The notes below the pieces were generated by a model, which worked only from the letters and a program-made list of their open reading frames with translations, did not search any database and was not told the origin of the DNA. The translations under genes were made by a program, and so were the position numbers. Positions 27,636 to 36,716 of a DNA stretch of 64,000 nucleotides are shown in pieces; position 1 is the first letter of the stretch, and the number at the start of each line of letters is the position of its first letter. The DNA comes from Zobellella maritima (GTDB taxonomy: Bacteria > Pseudomonadota > Gammaproteobacteria > Enterobacterales > Aeromonadaceae), in assembly GCF_003075035.1 (NCBI RefSeq), contig NZ_QCZE01000001.1, positions 186,001-250,000 on the forward strand, given 5' to 3'.

Positions 27636-27729
27636 GGGGCTCCCTCCTGTTGGCTATCAGTTGTAGTCACATTTGGATATATCACAGTCCGCTATAAAAT
27701 AGAACCTTATTATTACGTTTATATTAAAA

Positions 27730-27762
27730 ACAAAAAAAGGCGGAAAATCCGCCTTTTTTCAG
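27730..27762 (-). terminator. Bidirectional terminator of talB
   Basis: AAAAAAAGGCGGA and TCCGCCTTTTTT form a stem with a short loop flanked by A and T tracts on both sides. It lies just after the talB stop on the minus strand. Confidence 0.9.
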
Positions 27763-27779
27763 GGTGTTGCAGTAAAAAT

Positions 27780-28733
27780 CTACAACATGGTGCTGAGCAT
27801 CTGCTCCAGCTTGCCCTGGTCGATGGTGAAGTTGCGGATGCCTTCGGCCAGTTTTTCGGTGGCCATGGCGTCCTGGTTGTGTTCCCAGCGGAATTCCGCT
27901 TCGGTCAGCCTGGGCGGACGGGGCTGGGTTGCACCCTTGTCGGCCAGCTTGCGGACCACTTCGCCTTCGGCCTGGCTCAGCTCTTCCAGCAGGTTGGGAC
28001 CTATGGTGAGACGATCACAGCCGGCCAGTTCGAGGATTTCACCGGTATTGCGGAAGCTGGCGCCCATCACCACAGTGCTGTAGCCGTGCGTCTTGTAATA
28101 GTCATAGATCTGGGTGACCGACAGCACTCCCGGATCCTGCTCGGCGGTGTATTCTTTCTGATCGGTATTCTGTTTGTACCAGTCGAGGATGCGGCCCACG
28201 AACGGCGAGATCAGGAAGGCGCCGGCTTCGGCACAGGCCCGGGCCTGGGCGAAGCTGAACAGCAGGGTCAGGTTGCAGTTGATGCCTTCCTGCTCCAGCA
28301 CTTCGGCGGCGCGGATGCCTTCCCAGGTGGAGGCCAGCTTGATCAGGATACGATCGCTGCTGACCCCGGCCTGGCTGTACAGTTCGATCAGGCGGCGAGC
28401 CTTGTTGATGCTGGCCTGGGTGTCGAAAGACAGGCGGGCATCCACCTCGGTAGAGATGCGGCCGGGAATGATTTTCAGGATTTCGCAGCCGATGTTGACC
28501 GCGAGCCTGTCGGAGGCGTCGATCAGCTGCTGGTCGCTGTCCTTGCTTTGGGTTTTCGCCCAGTCGACCGCCTCTTGTACCAGGGGCTGGTAGTCGGGAA
28601 GCTGGGCGGCCTTGAGGATCAGCGAGGGGTTGGTGGTGGCATCCTGAGGCTGGTACTTGCGAATGGCATCGATATCACCGGTATCGGCTACCACGGTTGT
28701 CAGGGATCTTAATTGGGTTAACTTATCTGTCAT
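27780..28733 (-). CDS. talB: Transaldolase
   Basis: Transaldolase transfers a dihydroxyacetone unit in the non-oxidative pentose phosphate pathway. The 317-residue protein is the same length as E. coli TalB. It begins [20 protein letters not shown] and contains [14 protein letters not shown], the Schiff-base lysine in [13 protein letters not shown] near residue 131, and the phosphate-binding [13 protein letters not shown]. It is divergent from the YaaJ-type symporter; in E. coli yaaJ and talB are also neighbours near thrABC. Confidence 0.97.
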   Translation of the reverse strand: MTDKLTQLRSLTTVVADTGDIDAIRKYQPQDATTNPSLILKAAQLPDYQPLVQEAVDWAKTQSKDSDQQLIDASDRLAVNIGCEILKIIPGRISTEVDARLSFDTQASINKARRLIELYSQAGVSSDRILIKLASTWEGIRAAEVLEQEGINCNLTLLFSFAQARACAEAGAFLISPFVGRILDWYKQNTDQKEYTAEQDPGVLSVTQIYDYYKTHGYSTVVMGASFRNTGEILELAGCDRLTIGPNLLEELSQAEGEVVRKLADKGATQPRPPRLTEAEFRWEHNQDAMATEKLAEGIRNFTIDQGKLEQMLSTML

Positions 28734-29120
28734 CGGAGTCGTCTCTCGTGCTTATACAGCTGCCCTTTCGGGAACAGGCCCACAGTATCCCCCATCCGGC
28801 CCATGAAAATAAAGTGATCATCCGTCAGAGATCATTGCCTATGCTTGCAGGAGGCACACGGGACTTAACTGACGTGGAAGCCAATCAAGATGGTCATATG
28901 TACTTAAACATGGTTTTTTGTTGGGTATATATATTAAATAATGTTTTTTATTTGGTTTTATTGTTGTTTTTTTAGGGGTGGATGCCATTTGGTGTGAGTT
29001 TGATCACAGGGTGGTTTGGGAACCCTGTGCTAGATTCCGGGCCCTGCAAAATTTGGTGGTCGATGTGTCATTGATCAACGCATATTGAAGCTCAACCGGT
29101 AATAAGGCAAAGGCAAGCCA
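28734..29120. promoter_or_regulatory. Divergent talB / symporter regulatory region with CRP site
   Basis: The 387-base gap has no gene. TGTGA-GTTTGA-TCACA at 28993-29008 is a perfect match to both CRP half-sites with the correct 6-base spacer. An AT-rich stretch at 28910-28975 probably contains talB promoter elements. No glycine riboswitch motif was found in front of the symporter. Confidence 0.65.
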
Positions 29121-30548
29121 ATGGATACGATTATCTCTTTTATCAATGACCTCTTATGGGGTTCGGTACTGATTTATCTGCTGATGGGTGTGGGCGTGTT
29201 TTTTACCCTGCGCCTAAGCTTTGTGCAGTTCCGCCATTTCGGTCATATGTTCAGCGTGCTGAAACACAGCCGCAAGTCGGATCGGGCGGGCATCTCCTCG
29301 TTTCAGGCCCTGTGCACCAGCCTGGCGGCCCGGGTAGGCACGGGTAACCTGGCCGGGGTGGCGGTCGCCCTCTACCTGGGCGGGCCCGGCGCTATCTTCT
29401 GGATGTGGCTGATCGCCCTGATTGGCATGTCGACCGCCTTTGTCGAAAGTACCCTGGCTCAGCTGTACAAGGTCAAGGATGAAGACGGCAATTACCGGGG
29501 TGGCCCGGCCTACTACATGGAAAAAGGCTTGGGCATGCGCTGGATGGGGGTCTTGTTTGCCATCTTCCTGATCATCGCCTTCGGTCTGGTATTCAATGCG
29601 GTACAGGCCAACTCCATCAGTGTTGCCATGGATGTGGCCTTCGGTATCCCCCACTGGGTGAGCGGTGTGACCCTGGTGATACTGGCCGGCCTGATCATCT
29701 TCGGTGGCCTGCGCACCATCGCCCGTTTTGCCGAGCTGGTGGTTCCGGTCATGGCGCTGGCCTATCTGCTGATTGCCCTGGTGGTGGTGATGCTCAATAT
29801 CACCGAATTGCCCGGGGTACTGGCATTGATCGTCAAATCCGCCTTCGGCCTGGAGCAGGCGGGCGGCGGTGCCATGGGGTATGCCATTTCCCAGGCGCTG
29901 CTCAATGGTATCAAGCGCGGCCTGTTTTCCAACGAAGCGGGCATGGGCTCGGCCCCCAACGCGGCGGCGTCGGCCACCCCTTATCCGCCTCATCCGGCTT
30001 CCCAGGGCTATGTGCAGATGCTGGGGGTGTTTGTTGACACCATTGTTATCTGTACCTGTACCGCCTCTATCATACTGTTGTCCGGACAGTTCGAACCGGG
30101 CTCGGGGGTAACAGGTATCGAGCTGACCCAGCGGGCCCTGTCCAACGAGGTGGGAGCCTGGGGTAACACCTTTATTGCCGTGGCGATCTTCTTCTTCGCC
30201 TTTACTTCTATCGTGGCCAACTATGCCTACGCCGAGAACAACCTGATCTTCCTGGAGCACAACCATAAGGCGGGCCTGCTGGTGTTCCGGCTGTTTGTAC
30301 TGGGAATGGTGATGTTCGGCGCCATCGGCGAGCTGCCCACCATCTGGGCGATGGCCGATGCGTCCATGGGACTGATGGCGTTGCTCAACCTGGTGGCCAT
30401 ATTGCTGCTGTCCGGGGTGGTGGTGAAGTTGGCCAGAGATTACAACGACCAGCTGAAACTGGGCAAGGTCCCGACCTTCGATGCCACCAAGTATCCGGAG
30501 CTGAACCGTCAACTGGAAGACGGTATCTGGGATACCAACAAGAAATAG
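29121..30548 (+). CDS. Alanine/glycine:cation symporter (AGCS family, YaaJ-type)
   Basis: The 475-residue inner-membrane protein imports alanine or glycine with Na+ or H+. It has the AGCS hydrophobic pattern and motifs: FQALCTSLAARVGTGNLAGVAVAL near residues 60-84, GGPGAIFWMWLIALIGMSTAFVESTLAQLYK, GGPAYYMEKGLG, and GLFSNEAGMGSAPNAAASA near 270. It lies next to talB as in E. coli, which suggests yaaJ orthology, but the substrate is not proven. The CRP site upstream suggests catabolite control. Confidence 0.92.
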   Translation: MDTIISFINDLLWGSVLIYLLMGVGVFFTLRLSFVQFRHFGHMFSVLKHSRKSDRAGISSFQALCTSLAARVGTGNLAGVAVALYLGGPGAIFWMWLIALIGMSTAFVESTLAQLYKVKDEDGNYRGGPAYYMEKGLGMRWMGVLFAIFLIIAFGLVFNAVQANSISVAMDVAFGIPHWVSGVTLVILAGLIIFGGLRTIARFAELVVPVMALAYLLIALVVVMLNITELPGVLALIVKSAFGLEQAGGGAMGYAISQALLNGIKRGLFSNEAGMGSAPNAAASATPYPPHPASQGYVQMLGVFVDTIVICTCTASIILLSGQFEPGSGVTGIELTQRALSNEVGAWGNTFIAVAIFFFAFTSIVANYAYAENNLIFLEHNHKAGLLVFRLFVLGMVMFGAIGELPTIWAMADASMGLMALLNLVAILLLSGVVVKLARDYNDQLKLGKVPTFDATKYPELNRQLEDGIWDTNKK

Positions 30549-30558
30549 ATAAGTGATT

Positions 30559-30586
30559 GGGGGGCACTCCATGCTGGAGTGACCCC
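30559..30586. terminator. Hairpin between convergent symporter and hydrolase genes
   Basis: ACTCCA-TGC-TGGAGT flanked by GGGG and CCCC can fold into a stem between the converging genes, but it has no T-run, so factor-independent termination is doubtful. Confidence 0.35.
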
Positions 30587-30598
30587 ATGCCCTGAGGT

Positions 30599-31150
30599 TT
30601 AAGGCTGTTCCCCTACCAGGAACTGTTTGCTGATGGCCTTGAAAGTGTCGGTGCCCGACTGATGCATCAGTTCGAACACCACCATTTCCCGGCTGACTAT
30701 CTGAGCCCCGGCGTCACGCATCCGGGCCAGGCCCAGCTGGTGGTTTTCTTCCGTACGGCTGCCGGTGGCATCGGCCACGACAAATACTTCCTTACCCGCA
30801 TTCAGTAAATCCATTACGGTCTGCAGTACGCAGACATGGGTTTCCATACCGCAGACAATGAGCTGGCTGTATTCCTGCCAGTGATCGGGCAGGCATCGAG
30901 CCGCCATGGCGGAGAAATGCATTTTCTCGACGATCTCCGGCTGTTCAACCAGGGCCGTCAGTGCCTGCCGGGTATGGCCCAGGCCCTTGGGGTATTGTTC
31001 GGTAAAGAGAACAGGGGTGCCCAGCAGGGTACAGGCGGAAATCAGCCACTGAACGCGTGCGCTCATCTGCTCGCCCTTGTGGATGGCGGGCACCAGCTTG
31101 TCCTGGATATCCACCACCATTAATCCCGCTTTGCCCATTTCCATCAACAT
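30599..31150 (-). CDS. Isochorismatase-family cysteine hydrolase
   Basis: The 183-residue protein has the isochorismatase-like fold with the catalytic triad positions: Asp in MVVDIQDKL (about residue 15), Lys in EKMHFSAM (about 80) and Cys in VCGMETHVCVLQT (about 115). Members hydrolyse isochorismate, nicotinamide or small amides; this one resembles YcaC-type hydrolases of unknown substrate. Two other methionines close to the N-terminus (M3, M5) are alternative starts. It is monocistronic. Confidence 0.85.
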   Translation of the reverse strand: MLMEMGKAGLMVVDIQDKLVPAIHKGEQMSARVQWLISACTLLGTPVLFTEQYPKGLGHTRQALTALVEQPEIVEKMHFSAMAARCLPDHWQEYSQLIVCGMETHVCVLQTVMDLLNAGKEVFVVADATGSRTEENHQLGLARMRDAGAQIVSREMVVFELMHQSGTDTFKAISKQFLVGEQP

Positions 31151-31538
31151 AGCTGTCTCCCTTGATTGGTGAAGAGCCCAGTATCGCCCGTTTTCAGTTC
31201 CATTGTCACGATACGCCGGGCGAGTCGGGCGCTTGGACCCTGCCTGCCGGGTATATTTTCCGGGACCTCTTGCACTTGTCGCGGTTTCGATTTATCTATA
31301 TGGCCCGCTGCTTTCGGCTTCCGCCGTGAGGCAGCAAGTATCAGGCCACACAGAGGAGAGATGACCGGCCAGCGCACATTCCCTTGTCGACCATGCAGGC
31401 GACGAGTCGTGCCATTCCATCCGTTGACCACACCCGTTCCCCGGCTGCCGGAGCCTGCCCGTAAGGGATAATCCGTGCATTTACCCAATATGAGTTCGTT
31501 TCGTCACTGTTTTAGTTTTGCCAGGAGGTAAGGCGTAG
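31151..31538. other. Intergenic region without recognisable gene
   Basis: The 388 bases between the hydrolase and the YkgJ-type gene hold no convincing coding sequence or structured RNA. Promoters for the two divergent genes are presumably here. Confidence 0.4.
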
Positions 31539-31874
31539 ATGAGTGGTGGCAATCCCTGTTTGACCTGTGGCGCCTGTTGCGCCTTTTTTCGCGTTTCCTT
31601 CTACTGGGGAGAGATCCACAGTGATTATCAGGTGCCTGAAGCACTGACCGAGCCGGTAAACCATACCCGGTTGGCGATGCAGGGCTCCAATCACCCCCGG
31701 CCCCGCTGTGTGGCGCTGGAAGGGACGGTGGGAGACTGTGTCTCCTGCAGCATCTACCCCAACCGGCCCAGCCCCTGCCGACAGTTCGAGGCCAATGATG
31801 CAGATGGTGCCTGTAATCGGGCCAGGGCCGCCTACGGGCTGCCGCCGCTGGATTCGGAGCCGGCCGCGGCCTGA
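31539..31874 (+). CDS. YkgJ-family cysteine cluster protein
   Basis: The 111-residue protein has the Cys pattern of the Fe/Zn-chelating CxxCxxCC family: CLTCGACCAFF near residue 8, CVALEG near 57, CVSCSIYPNRPSPCRQFEA near 68-86. Such proteins probably bind an iron-sulfur cluster or zinc. Its role is unknown. ATG 31539 follows AGGAGGTAAGG. Confidence 0.85.
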   Translation: MSGGNPCLTCGACCAFFRVSFYWGEIHSDYQVPEALTEPVNHTRLAMQGSNHPRPRCVALEGTVGDCVSCSIYPNRPSPCRQFEANDADGACNRARAAYGLPPLDSEPAAA

Positions 31875-31975
31875 GAGCAGGGAAACGAGACGGGTGGCAC
31901 CCGGCAATCTGTTCTGGTTTTTTCAGATTTGTTCGGTAGGCTTGGAAGCATAAGAAAAAACGAAGGAAGGTAGTT

Positions 31976-32599
31976 ATGGACGCGCTTTCAGCCCTCGAAC
32001 TCAGAGTGATTGGTTGTTTAATTGAAAAGCAGGTATCAACGCCAGATGCCTATCCCCTTACCCTGAATTCCCTGGTCAATGCCTGCAACCAGAAAAGCAA
32101 CCGGGATCCGGTGCTGTCCCTGAGCGAGCAGCAGGTACAGCAGGTGCTTGACGGCCTTGCCGACAAGCGGCTGGTCAACAATGTGGCGGGCTTCAATGCC
32201 CGGGCGGCCAAATATCAGCACAGGTTCTGCAATACCGAATTCGGGGGCCTGCGCTTCAGTGCCCGGGAGCTGGGCATTGTCTGTGAGCTGATGCTGCGCG
32301 GTCCGCAGACCCCGGGCGAATTGAGGAGTCGTACCCAGCGGCTATGCCAGTTCGACGAGGTCAGCCAGGTGGAAGATTGCCTGCAATCCCTGCTGGAGCA
32401 GGGGTATGTGGTGAAGCTGCCCCGGCTGCCGGGCAAGCGGGAATCCCGCTATGCCCACCTGTTTGGCGAGGAAACCGAATTTGAACAAGCGGTTATGCCC
32501 GGCCACGGCGACCGGGAAGCCGAGCTGGCGCAGCAGGTACAGGAACTGACCGCCGAAGTGGCCCTGCTCAAGGCCCGCATCAAGGAGCTGGAAGGGTAA
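31976..32599 (+). CDS. yceH: YceH family protein (DUF480)
   Basis: The 207-residue protein consists of two winged-helix units and a C-terminal coiled coil (ELAQQVQELTAEVALLKARIKELE). The start LSALELRVIGCLIEKQVSTPDAYPLTLNSLVNACNQKSNRDPV is diagnostic of YceH. Its biochemical role is not known. AAGGAAGG precedes the ATG. It is convergent with the SCO gene. Confidence 0.92.
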   Translation: MDALSALELRVIGCLIEKQVSTPDAYPLTLNSLVNACNQKSNRDPVLSLSEQQVQQVLDGLADKRLVNNVAGFNARAAKYQHRFCNTEFGGLRFSARELGIVCELMLRGPQTPGELRSRTQRLCQFDEVSQVEDCLQSLLEQGYVVKLPRLPGKRESRYAHLFGEETEFEQAVMPGHGDREAELAQQVQELTAEVALLKARIKELEG

Positions 32600-32611
32600 A
32601 TTGCGCCGAGG

Positions 32612-33163
32612 TCATCGCTCCTGCAGCAGACGTTCGATAAACCCTTCGGTCCCCTCGGGCAGGCCTGCCTGCTGAAACAGCAAGCGGCCCTGCTCATCCA
32701 GCACGGTAACTGCATTGGCATGAGCTACACTGCCATCGGCCTGTCCCTGGTACTGGATATTGAGTGCCATGGCCAGGGTGCGGACATTATTATCGTTGCC
32801 GCTGAGCAGGGTCCAATGGCTGTCGAGCCCTCTCTTTCGGGCAAAATGGCGTAATACCCTGGGGGTGTCCCGGTTCGGGGTCAGGGATACCAGTACAAAG
32901 CCGACTTCTTGCTGCTGCGTTTCGCTGAGGGCCTTCTGCACCGCCTGCATGTTGGAAACCAGCATGGGACAGGCAAGCAGGCAATCCGTGTACATCATCC
33001 CGATGATCCGCTTTTTTCCGGCAAAATCCGCGATCTTGATGTTGTTGCCCCGTTCGGTCTGCCATTGGCTGTTGAGCTGATAGACGGAATCTCCGGGCAG
33101 GGCGGCATGCAGGCTAAAGGCCAGCAGCAGGGCGGCCAGTGGCAGCAGTGTACTATGTTTCAT
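32612..33163 (-). CDS. SCO1/SenC-family copper chaperone or thiol protein
   Basis: The 183-residue exported protein has a signal peptide (residues 1-20) and a thioredoxin fold with the copper-binding CxxxC (MYTDCLLACPM near residue 60) and a later His (VAHANAV) near 147. SCO proteins deliver copper to copper enzymes such as the CuA site or, as inferred here, nitrite reductase. It is the third gene of the nirK operon: its ATG follows the stop of the FGE-like gene without a gap. Confidence 0.88.
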   Translation of the reverse strand: MKHSTLLPLAALLLAFSLHAALPGDSVYQLNSQWQTERGNNIKIADFAGKKRIIGMMYTDCLLACPMLVSNMQAVQKALSETQQQEVGFVLVSLTPNRDTPRVLRHFARKRGLDSHWTLLSGNDNNVRTLAMALNIQYQGQADGSVAHANAVTVLDEQGRLLFQQAGLPEGTEGFIERLLQER

Positions 33164-33904
33164 TTATCTCTCCTGTGCGCACCGAAAGCCCAGGTTCCCG
33201 AGGGTATAGGGTGCCTTTAGGCTGGAGCGGAAACCAAACCGCATAAAGGCGGCGTAATCGGAAGGATCGGCGGATCCGGCGGCGGCCGAGCCACAGAACA
33301 GTCCCTTGTCCAGGCTGCTGTCACCGCGGGACTCACCTGTCACCAGAGTAGAGTTGAAATCCTGGGTCCATTCCCATACCAGGCCGTGCAGATCATGCAG
33401 CCGCCAATAGTTGGCTGGCCTCTGGCCGACGGCTTCCAGGGTGGTGGTGGACGGCCTGGCATACCAGGACAGGATGCGCTGGGTATACGCGGGCTCGTGG
33501 CTGCCATCGGCCGCCAGCTCTGAGGCCAGGGCGGCAAATTCCCACTCGGCGACCGTCGGCAGCCGCTTGCCCCGGGCCTTGCAATAGGCATCGGCAGCAT
33601 ACCAGGATACATGGGTAACCGGGCTGTGTAGCGCGGCTTCCTCAGGTTGCCAGCCGTCATCCCCGGTTTGCCAGTGTTTAAGATAGTCATGCTCGGCAAA
33701 GAGGGCGGGGACCTGTCCTTTCTGCCAGTGCGGATATCGGGCGACAAAGTCGGCAAATTGCCGGTTGGTGACGGGGGTGACATCCATGCGAAATGGCGCG
33801 ACCTGCAGCAGCGGGCTGTTCTTGCTCAGATACAGAGGCCGGACTTCCCCGCCGGGAAGCTCGGCCATCTGCAGTGCCGCCAGGATCAGCAGTGCGCCAT
33901 TCAT
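33164..33904 (-). CDS. Formylglycine-generating-enzyme-like protein (SUMF1 family)
   Basis: The 246-residue protein has an FGE-sulfatase fold: MDVTPVTNRQFADFVARYPHW near residue 40, PVTHVSWYAADAYCKARGKRLPTVAEWEFAA near 95-125, DLHGLVWEWTQDF near 170 and the terminal GNLGFRCAQE. The paired catalytic cysteines of true FGE are not evident, so it is probably a non-catalytic or differently acting member. Such genes are common next to copper nitrite reductase genes. The N-terminus resembles a signal peptide (ALLILAALQMAELPGG). Its ATG overlaps the nirK stop by one base. Confidence 0.82.
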   Translation of the reverse strand: MNGALLILAALQMAELPGGEVRPLYLSKNSPLLQVAPFRMDVTPVTNRQFADFVARYPHWQKGQVPALFAEHDYLKHWQTGDDGWQPEEAALHSPVTHVSWYAADAYCKARGKRLPTVAEWEFAALASELAADGSHEPAYTQRILSWYARPSTTTLEAVGQRPANYWRLHDLHGLVWEWTQDFNSTLVTGESRGDSSLDKGLFCGSAAAGSADPSDYAAFMRFGFRSSLKAPYTLGNLGFRCAQER

Positions 33905-35325
33905 CAGTGGGCACTTCCTTCCATGATAATGGTTTTGCCCTGGCTGCGACGTTCGACCACCTGTTCGGGAGTGATCACGCCGCCCTTGTTACCCCAGCTG
34001 TTGAGCACATAGGTCAGCACGTTGGCCACTTCTTCGTCGGGCAGGCTCATGGCCGGCATGATGCTGTCGAAGCCCTGACCATTGACCTTGATCGGGCCCT
34101 TCAGGCCGTGTAATACGATGTCGATGGCGCGGGTGGTATCTTCATTGAGAAAGTCGGACTCGGCCAGCGGCGGAAAGGCATTGGGGATACCCTGGCCTTG
34201 GCTCTGGTGACAGGCCTGGCAGTTGGCTTCATAGGTGCGCTGACCAAAGCGGAGCTGCTCGTCCTTGTTTTTCGCCACCAGCTTGGGATGGCCGTTGGGT
34301 ATGCTCTGCACCGCCGAGCCTTCCGGCAGATAGACACTCTCTGCCACCTTGCCGGAGTACACTATCTTGTCTTCGTCTCCTGCCACCTGCATCATCCCCA
34401 ATGCCCCCTTGTTGAAGGCGCGGAAAATGGAATGATCCACCAGGATAAAGTTGCCCGGGACGTCCAGGGTAAATTCCACGGCGGCGGCACCTCCGGCCGG
34501 TACCAGCGTAGTCTGCACATTCTCGTTGGTCATATTGCCGCCTTCGACATTGACCTTGTCGAAAATTTCACCAATGACATGGAAAGAAGACACCAGGTTG
34601 GGGCCACCGTTACCTACATAGAGGCGGACTGTCTCACCCACATTGGCGGTCAGCGCCTTCTCGCCGTTCAATGCGCCCACCGCGCCGTTGAACAGCACAT
34701 AATCCGGCTGCTCCTTGATGGCTTTTTCCATATCAAAGGGCTGCAGGCCCTGCTCGCCGAAGGCGCCCTTGGTATAGAAGTCACCCTGCATCACATAATA
34801 TTCCCGGTCCACCGGCGGCAGGCCTTCCTCGGGTTCGACCAGGATCAGGCCATACATGCCGTTGGCGATATGCATGCCGACCGGCGCAGTGGCGCAGTGG
34901 TACACATAGAGGCCGGGATTGAGCGCCTTGAAGTTGAATACCGAGGTATGGCCGGGGGCGGTAAAGGACGAGGCGGCGCCGCCCCCTGGACCGGTGACCG
35001 CATGCAGGTCGATGTTATGGGGCATCTTGGAACCGGGATGGTTGGAAAGGTGGAACTCGATTTCGTCTCCTTCCCGTACCCGGATAAACTGGCCCGGCAC
35101 CGAGCCGCCGAAGGTCCAGAACATATATTCCACCCCATCGGCGATTTCCATCACCTTCTCGACCGTTTCCATCTTGACCACCAACTTGGCGGCATAATCC
35201 CGGGTGATGGGGGGCGGCACCATGGGCGGGGAGGTTAGTATGGCTTCTTCAACGGGCAGGGGGGCGGCATTCACCGACAGGGCGAAGGTCATACCGAGGG
35301 CGGCAACAAGCTGGCTCAATTTCAT
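33904..35325 (-). CDS. nirK: Copper-containing nitrite reductase with C-terminal cytochrome c domain
   Basis: NirK reduces nitrite to nitric oxide in the periplasm. From ATG 35325 (SD GGGAG upstream) the 473-residue protein has a signal peptide cut near VNA-AP and two cupredoxin domains with copper ligands in [28 protein letters not shown] and DHSIF. A C-terminal cytochrome c domain follows with CQACH near residue 370 and the axial Met in [15 protein letters not shown]. The fused cytochrome is a known variant in marine proteobacteria. The first 18 residues of a longer frame were rejected because they precede the signal peptide and ribosome site. An FNR-type box lies about 90 bases upstream. 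Confidence 0.95.
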   Translation of the reverse strand: MKLSQLVAALGMTFALSVNAAPLPVEEAILTSPPMVPPPITRDYAAKLVVKMETVEKVMEIADGVEYMFWTFGGSVPGQFIRVREGDEIEFHLSNHPGSKMPHNIDLHAVTGPGGGAASSFTAPGHTSVFNFKALNPGLYVYHCATAPVGMHIANGMYGLILVEPEEGLPPVDREYYVMQGDFYTKGAFGEQGLQPFDMEKAIKEQPDYVLFNGAVGALNGEKALTANVGETVRLYVGNGGPNLVSSFHVIGEIFDKVNVEGGNMTNENVQTTLVPAGGAAAVEFTLDVPGNFILVDHSIFRAFNKGALGMMQVAGDEDKIVYSGKVAESVYLPEGSAVQSIPNGHPKLVAKNKDEQLRFGQRTYEANCQACHQSQGQGIPNAFPPLAESDFLNEDTTRAIDIVLHGLKGPIKVNGQGFDSIMPAMSLPDEEVANVLTYVLNSWGNKGGVITPEQVVERRSQGKTIIMEGSAH

Positions 35326-35411
35326 GGGAACACTCCCGGAGTATTGTTGTGGTAGCGGACTATAAATGCTGTATTTCACAGTTGAGTTTATGGTCTGGCT
35401 CCGCTTTCGGC

Positions 35412-35425
35412 CTGATATAGATCAA
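35412..35425 (-). promoter_or_regulatory. FNR/NNR-type box upstream of nirK
   Basis: The minus strand reads TTGAT-CTAT-ATCAG, matching the FNR-family consensus TTGATNNNNATCAA in nine of ten defined positions. It is centred about 93 bases before the nirK ATG, consistent with activation under low oxygen or by nitric oxide. Confidence 0.72.
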
Positions 35426-35639
35426 CAAAACATCGTGATATGAGCATGAGATCCACAAATGAGGCCCAGATAAAAGGTGAGCTGTGTCATGGTTTACAAT
35501 TTATTTACCTGTTCACGAAGGCGGCTTACATAGCGTTTTTTTAGTTATTTTTACAATTAAATCATTGCTTTATTGTTTTTGTTAACACTGGGGAGGGGAG
35601 TGGTTGGGGGTGACTGGGTGGAATTTGTGTTAATGGAGT

Positions 35640-35659
35640 GTATATATAATTATATATTC
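35640..35659 (+). promoter_or_regulatory. Candidate GntR operator before TRAP-1
   Basis: GTATATATAATTATATATTC differs at one base from the perfect palindrome before the hydantoinase gene (40499-40518). It lies 47 bases before the TRAP SBP ATG. Confidence 0.6.
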
Positions 35660-35705
35660 ATAATAATATTAAACCCGTCTTGTGACAAAACCAAAGGAGA
35701 AAGCA

Positions 35706-36716
35706 ATGGATAGCAATATACAACCTTTTGGAAAGCGTTTTCACAAAAGTCTGTGGGGAGTCATGTTGGGAGCCAGTCTGGCTTCCGGATCGGTCTACGC
35801 CGAGACCCTGAGGATCGCCGGTAACTTCGCCCTCGATCATTCCAGCAGCCAGGCAATGGAAATCTTCAAGGAAAAGGTAGAAACCGCGACCGACAAGGGT
35901 ATCAAGGTCCATCTGTTCCCGGCCATGCAGCTGGGCGGGGCGGCAGAAAACGTCGATCAGGTGCGCTCCGGGGTATTGAGCATGACCTGGATAGGGGTTT
36001 CCTTCCTGTCGCGTACCGTGCCCGAGCTGGAAGCCATCAGCCTGCCCTTTGTGCTCAAGGACAGGGAAACCGCCTTCCGAGTTATCGACGGCAAGGTAGG
36101 GGAGCTGCTCAATGAAAAGCTGGCGGATAAAGGCTTCGTCGCCCTCGGCTTTATGGAGCTGGGCGCGCGCCATATCACCAACAGTGTGCGGCCCATCGAG
36201 TCTATTGAAGACTTCGAAGGACTCAAGATCCGTTTGCAGCCGAATGAAACCCACCTGAATAGCTTCCGTGCCCTGGGTGCCAGCCCAGTGTCCATGGGTA
36301 TCAACGAGGTGTATTCGGCCCTGCAGCAGAAGGTGATCGACGGTCAGGAAAACCCGTTCAGCATCATTCGCAAGAACAACTTCGGCGAAGTGCAGCAGTA
36401 TCTGACCGATACCAATCACTTCTTCGACTTTATCGTGGTGGTGGCCAACAAGAAAAAGTTCGATCGCATGTCCGATGAAGAGCAGCAGGTATTGCGTGAT
36501 GCCATGGTCAAGGCCGTTGCCTGGCAACGGAACAAGGCCGCCGAAGAAGACATCCAATCCCGGGACGAGCTGATTGCCGCCGGCATGAAGTTCAATGCCG
36601 TTACACCCGAGCTGAATCAGGCCATGCAGAAAAAAACCGCCGGTATCGTCGAAGAGCTGAAAGAGCGTCTCGGTGCTGACCTGGTTGATGCGGTACTGGA
36701 GGGAGCCAAGTCATGA
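35706..36716 (+). CDS. TRAP transporter substrate-binding protein (DctP family), system 1
   Basis: The 336-residue periplasmic protein starts at ATG 35706 (AAAGGAGAAAGC upstream), with a signal peptide ending at VYA-ET. DctP features include FKEKVETATDKGIKVHLFPAMQLGGAAENVDQVRSGVLSMT and the conserved arginine in FEGLKIRLQPNETH, which usually grips a substrate carboxylate, plus the hinge motif QKVIDGQENPFSII. It should bind a small organic anion for the permease encoded next. The following dctQ gene overlaps the stop by four bases. Confidence 0.9.
   Translation: MDSNIQPFGKRFHKSLWGVMLGASLASGSVYAETLRIAGNFALDHSSSQAMEIFKEKVETATDKGIKVHLFPAMQLGGAAENVDQVRSGVLSMTWIGVSFLSRTVPELEAISLPFVLKDRETAFRVIDGKVGELLNEKLADKGFVALGFMELGARHITNSVRPIESIEDFEGLKIRLQPNETHLNSFRALGASPVSMGINEVYSALQQKVIDGQENPFSIIRKNNFGEVQQYLTDTNHFFDFIVVVANKKKFDRMSDEEQQVLRDAMVKAVAWQRNKAAEEDIQSRDELIAAGMKFNAVTPELNQAMQKKTAGIVEELKERLGADLVDAVLEGAKS

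Larger units (their letters stand above)
35326..35705. promoter_or_regulatory. Divergent nirK / TRAP-1 regulatory region
   Basis: This 380-base AT-rich region has no gene. It contains an FNR-type box at 35412-35425 and a 20-base palindrome-like operator at 35640-35659, listed separately. Confidence 0.6.

Noticed and set aside
28734-29120. Possible glycine riboswitch before the AGCS symporter
   Set aside because: The conserved gcvT-type core blocks are not present; only a CRP site was found.
34198-35238. A 346-codon plus-strand frame opposite nirK
   Set aside because: Shadow of nirK; His-rich composition and no motif.
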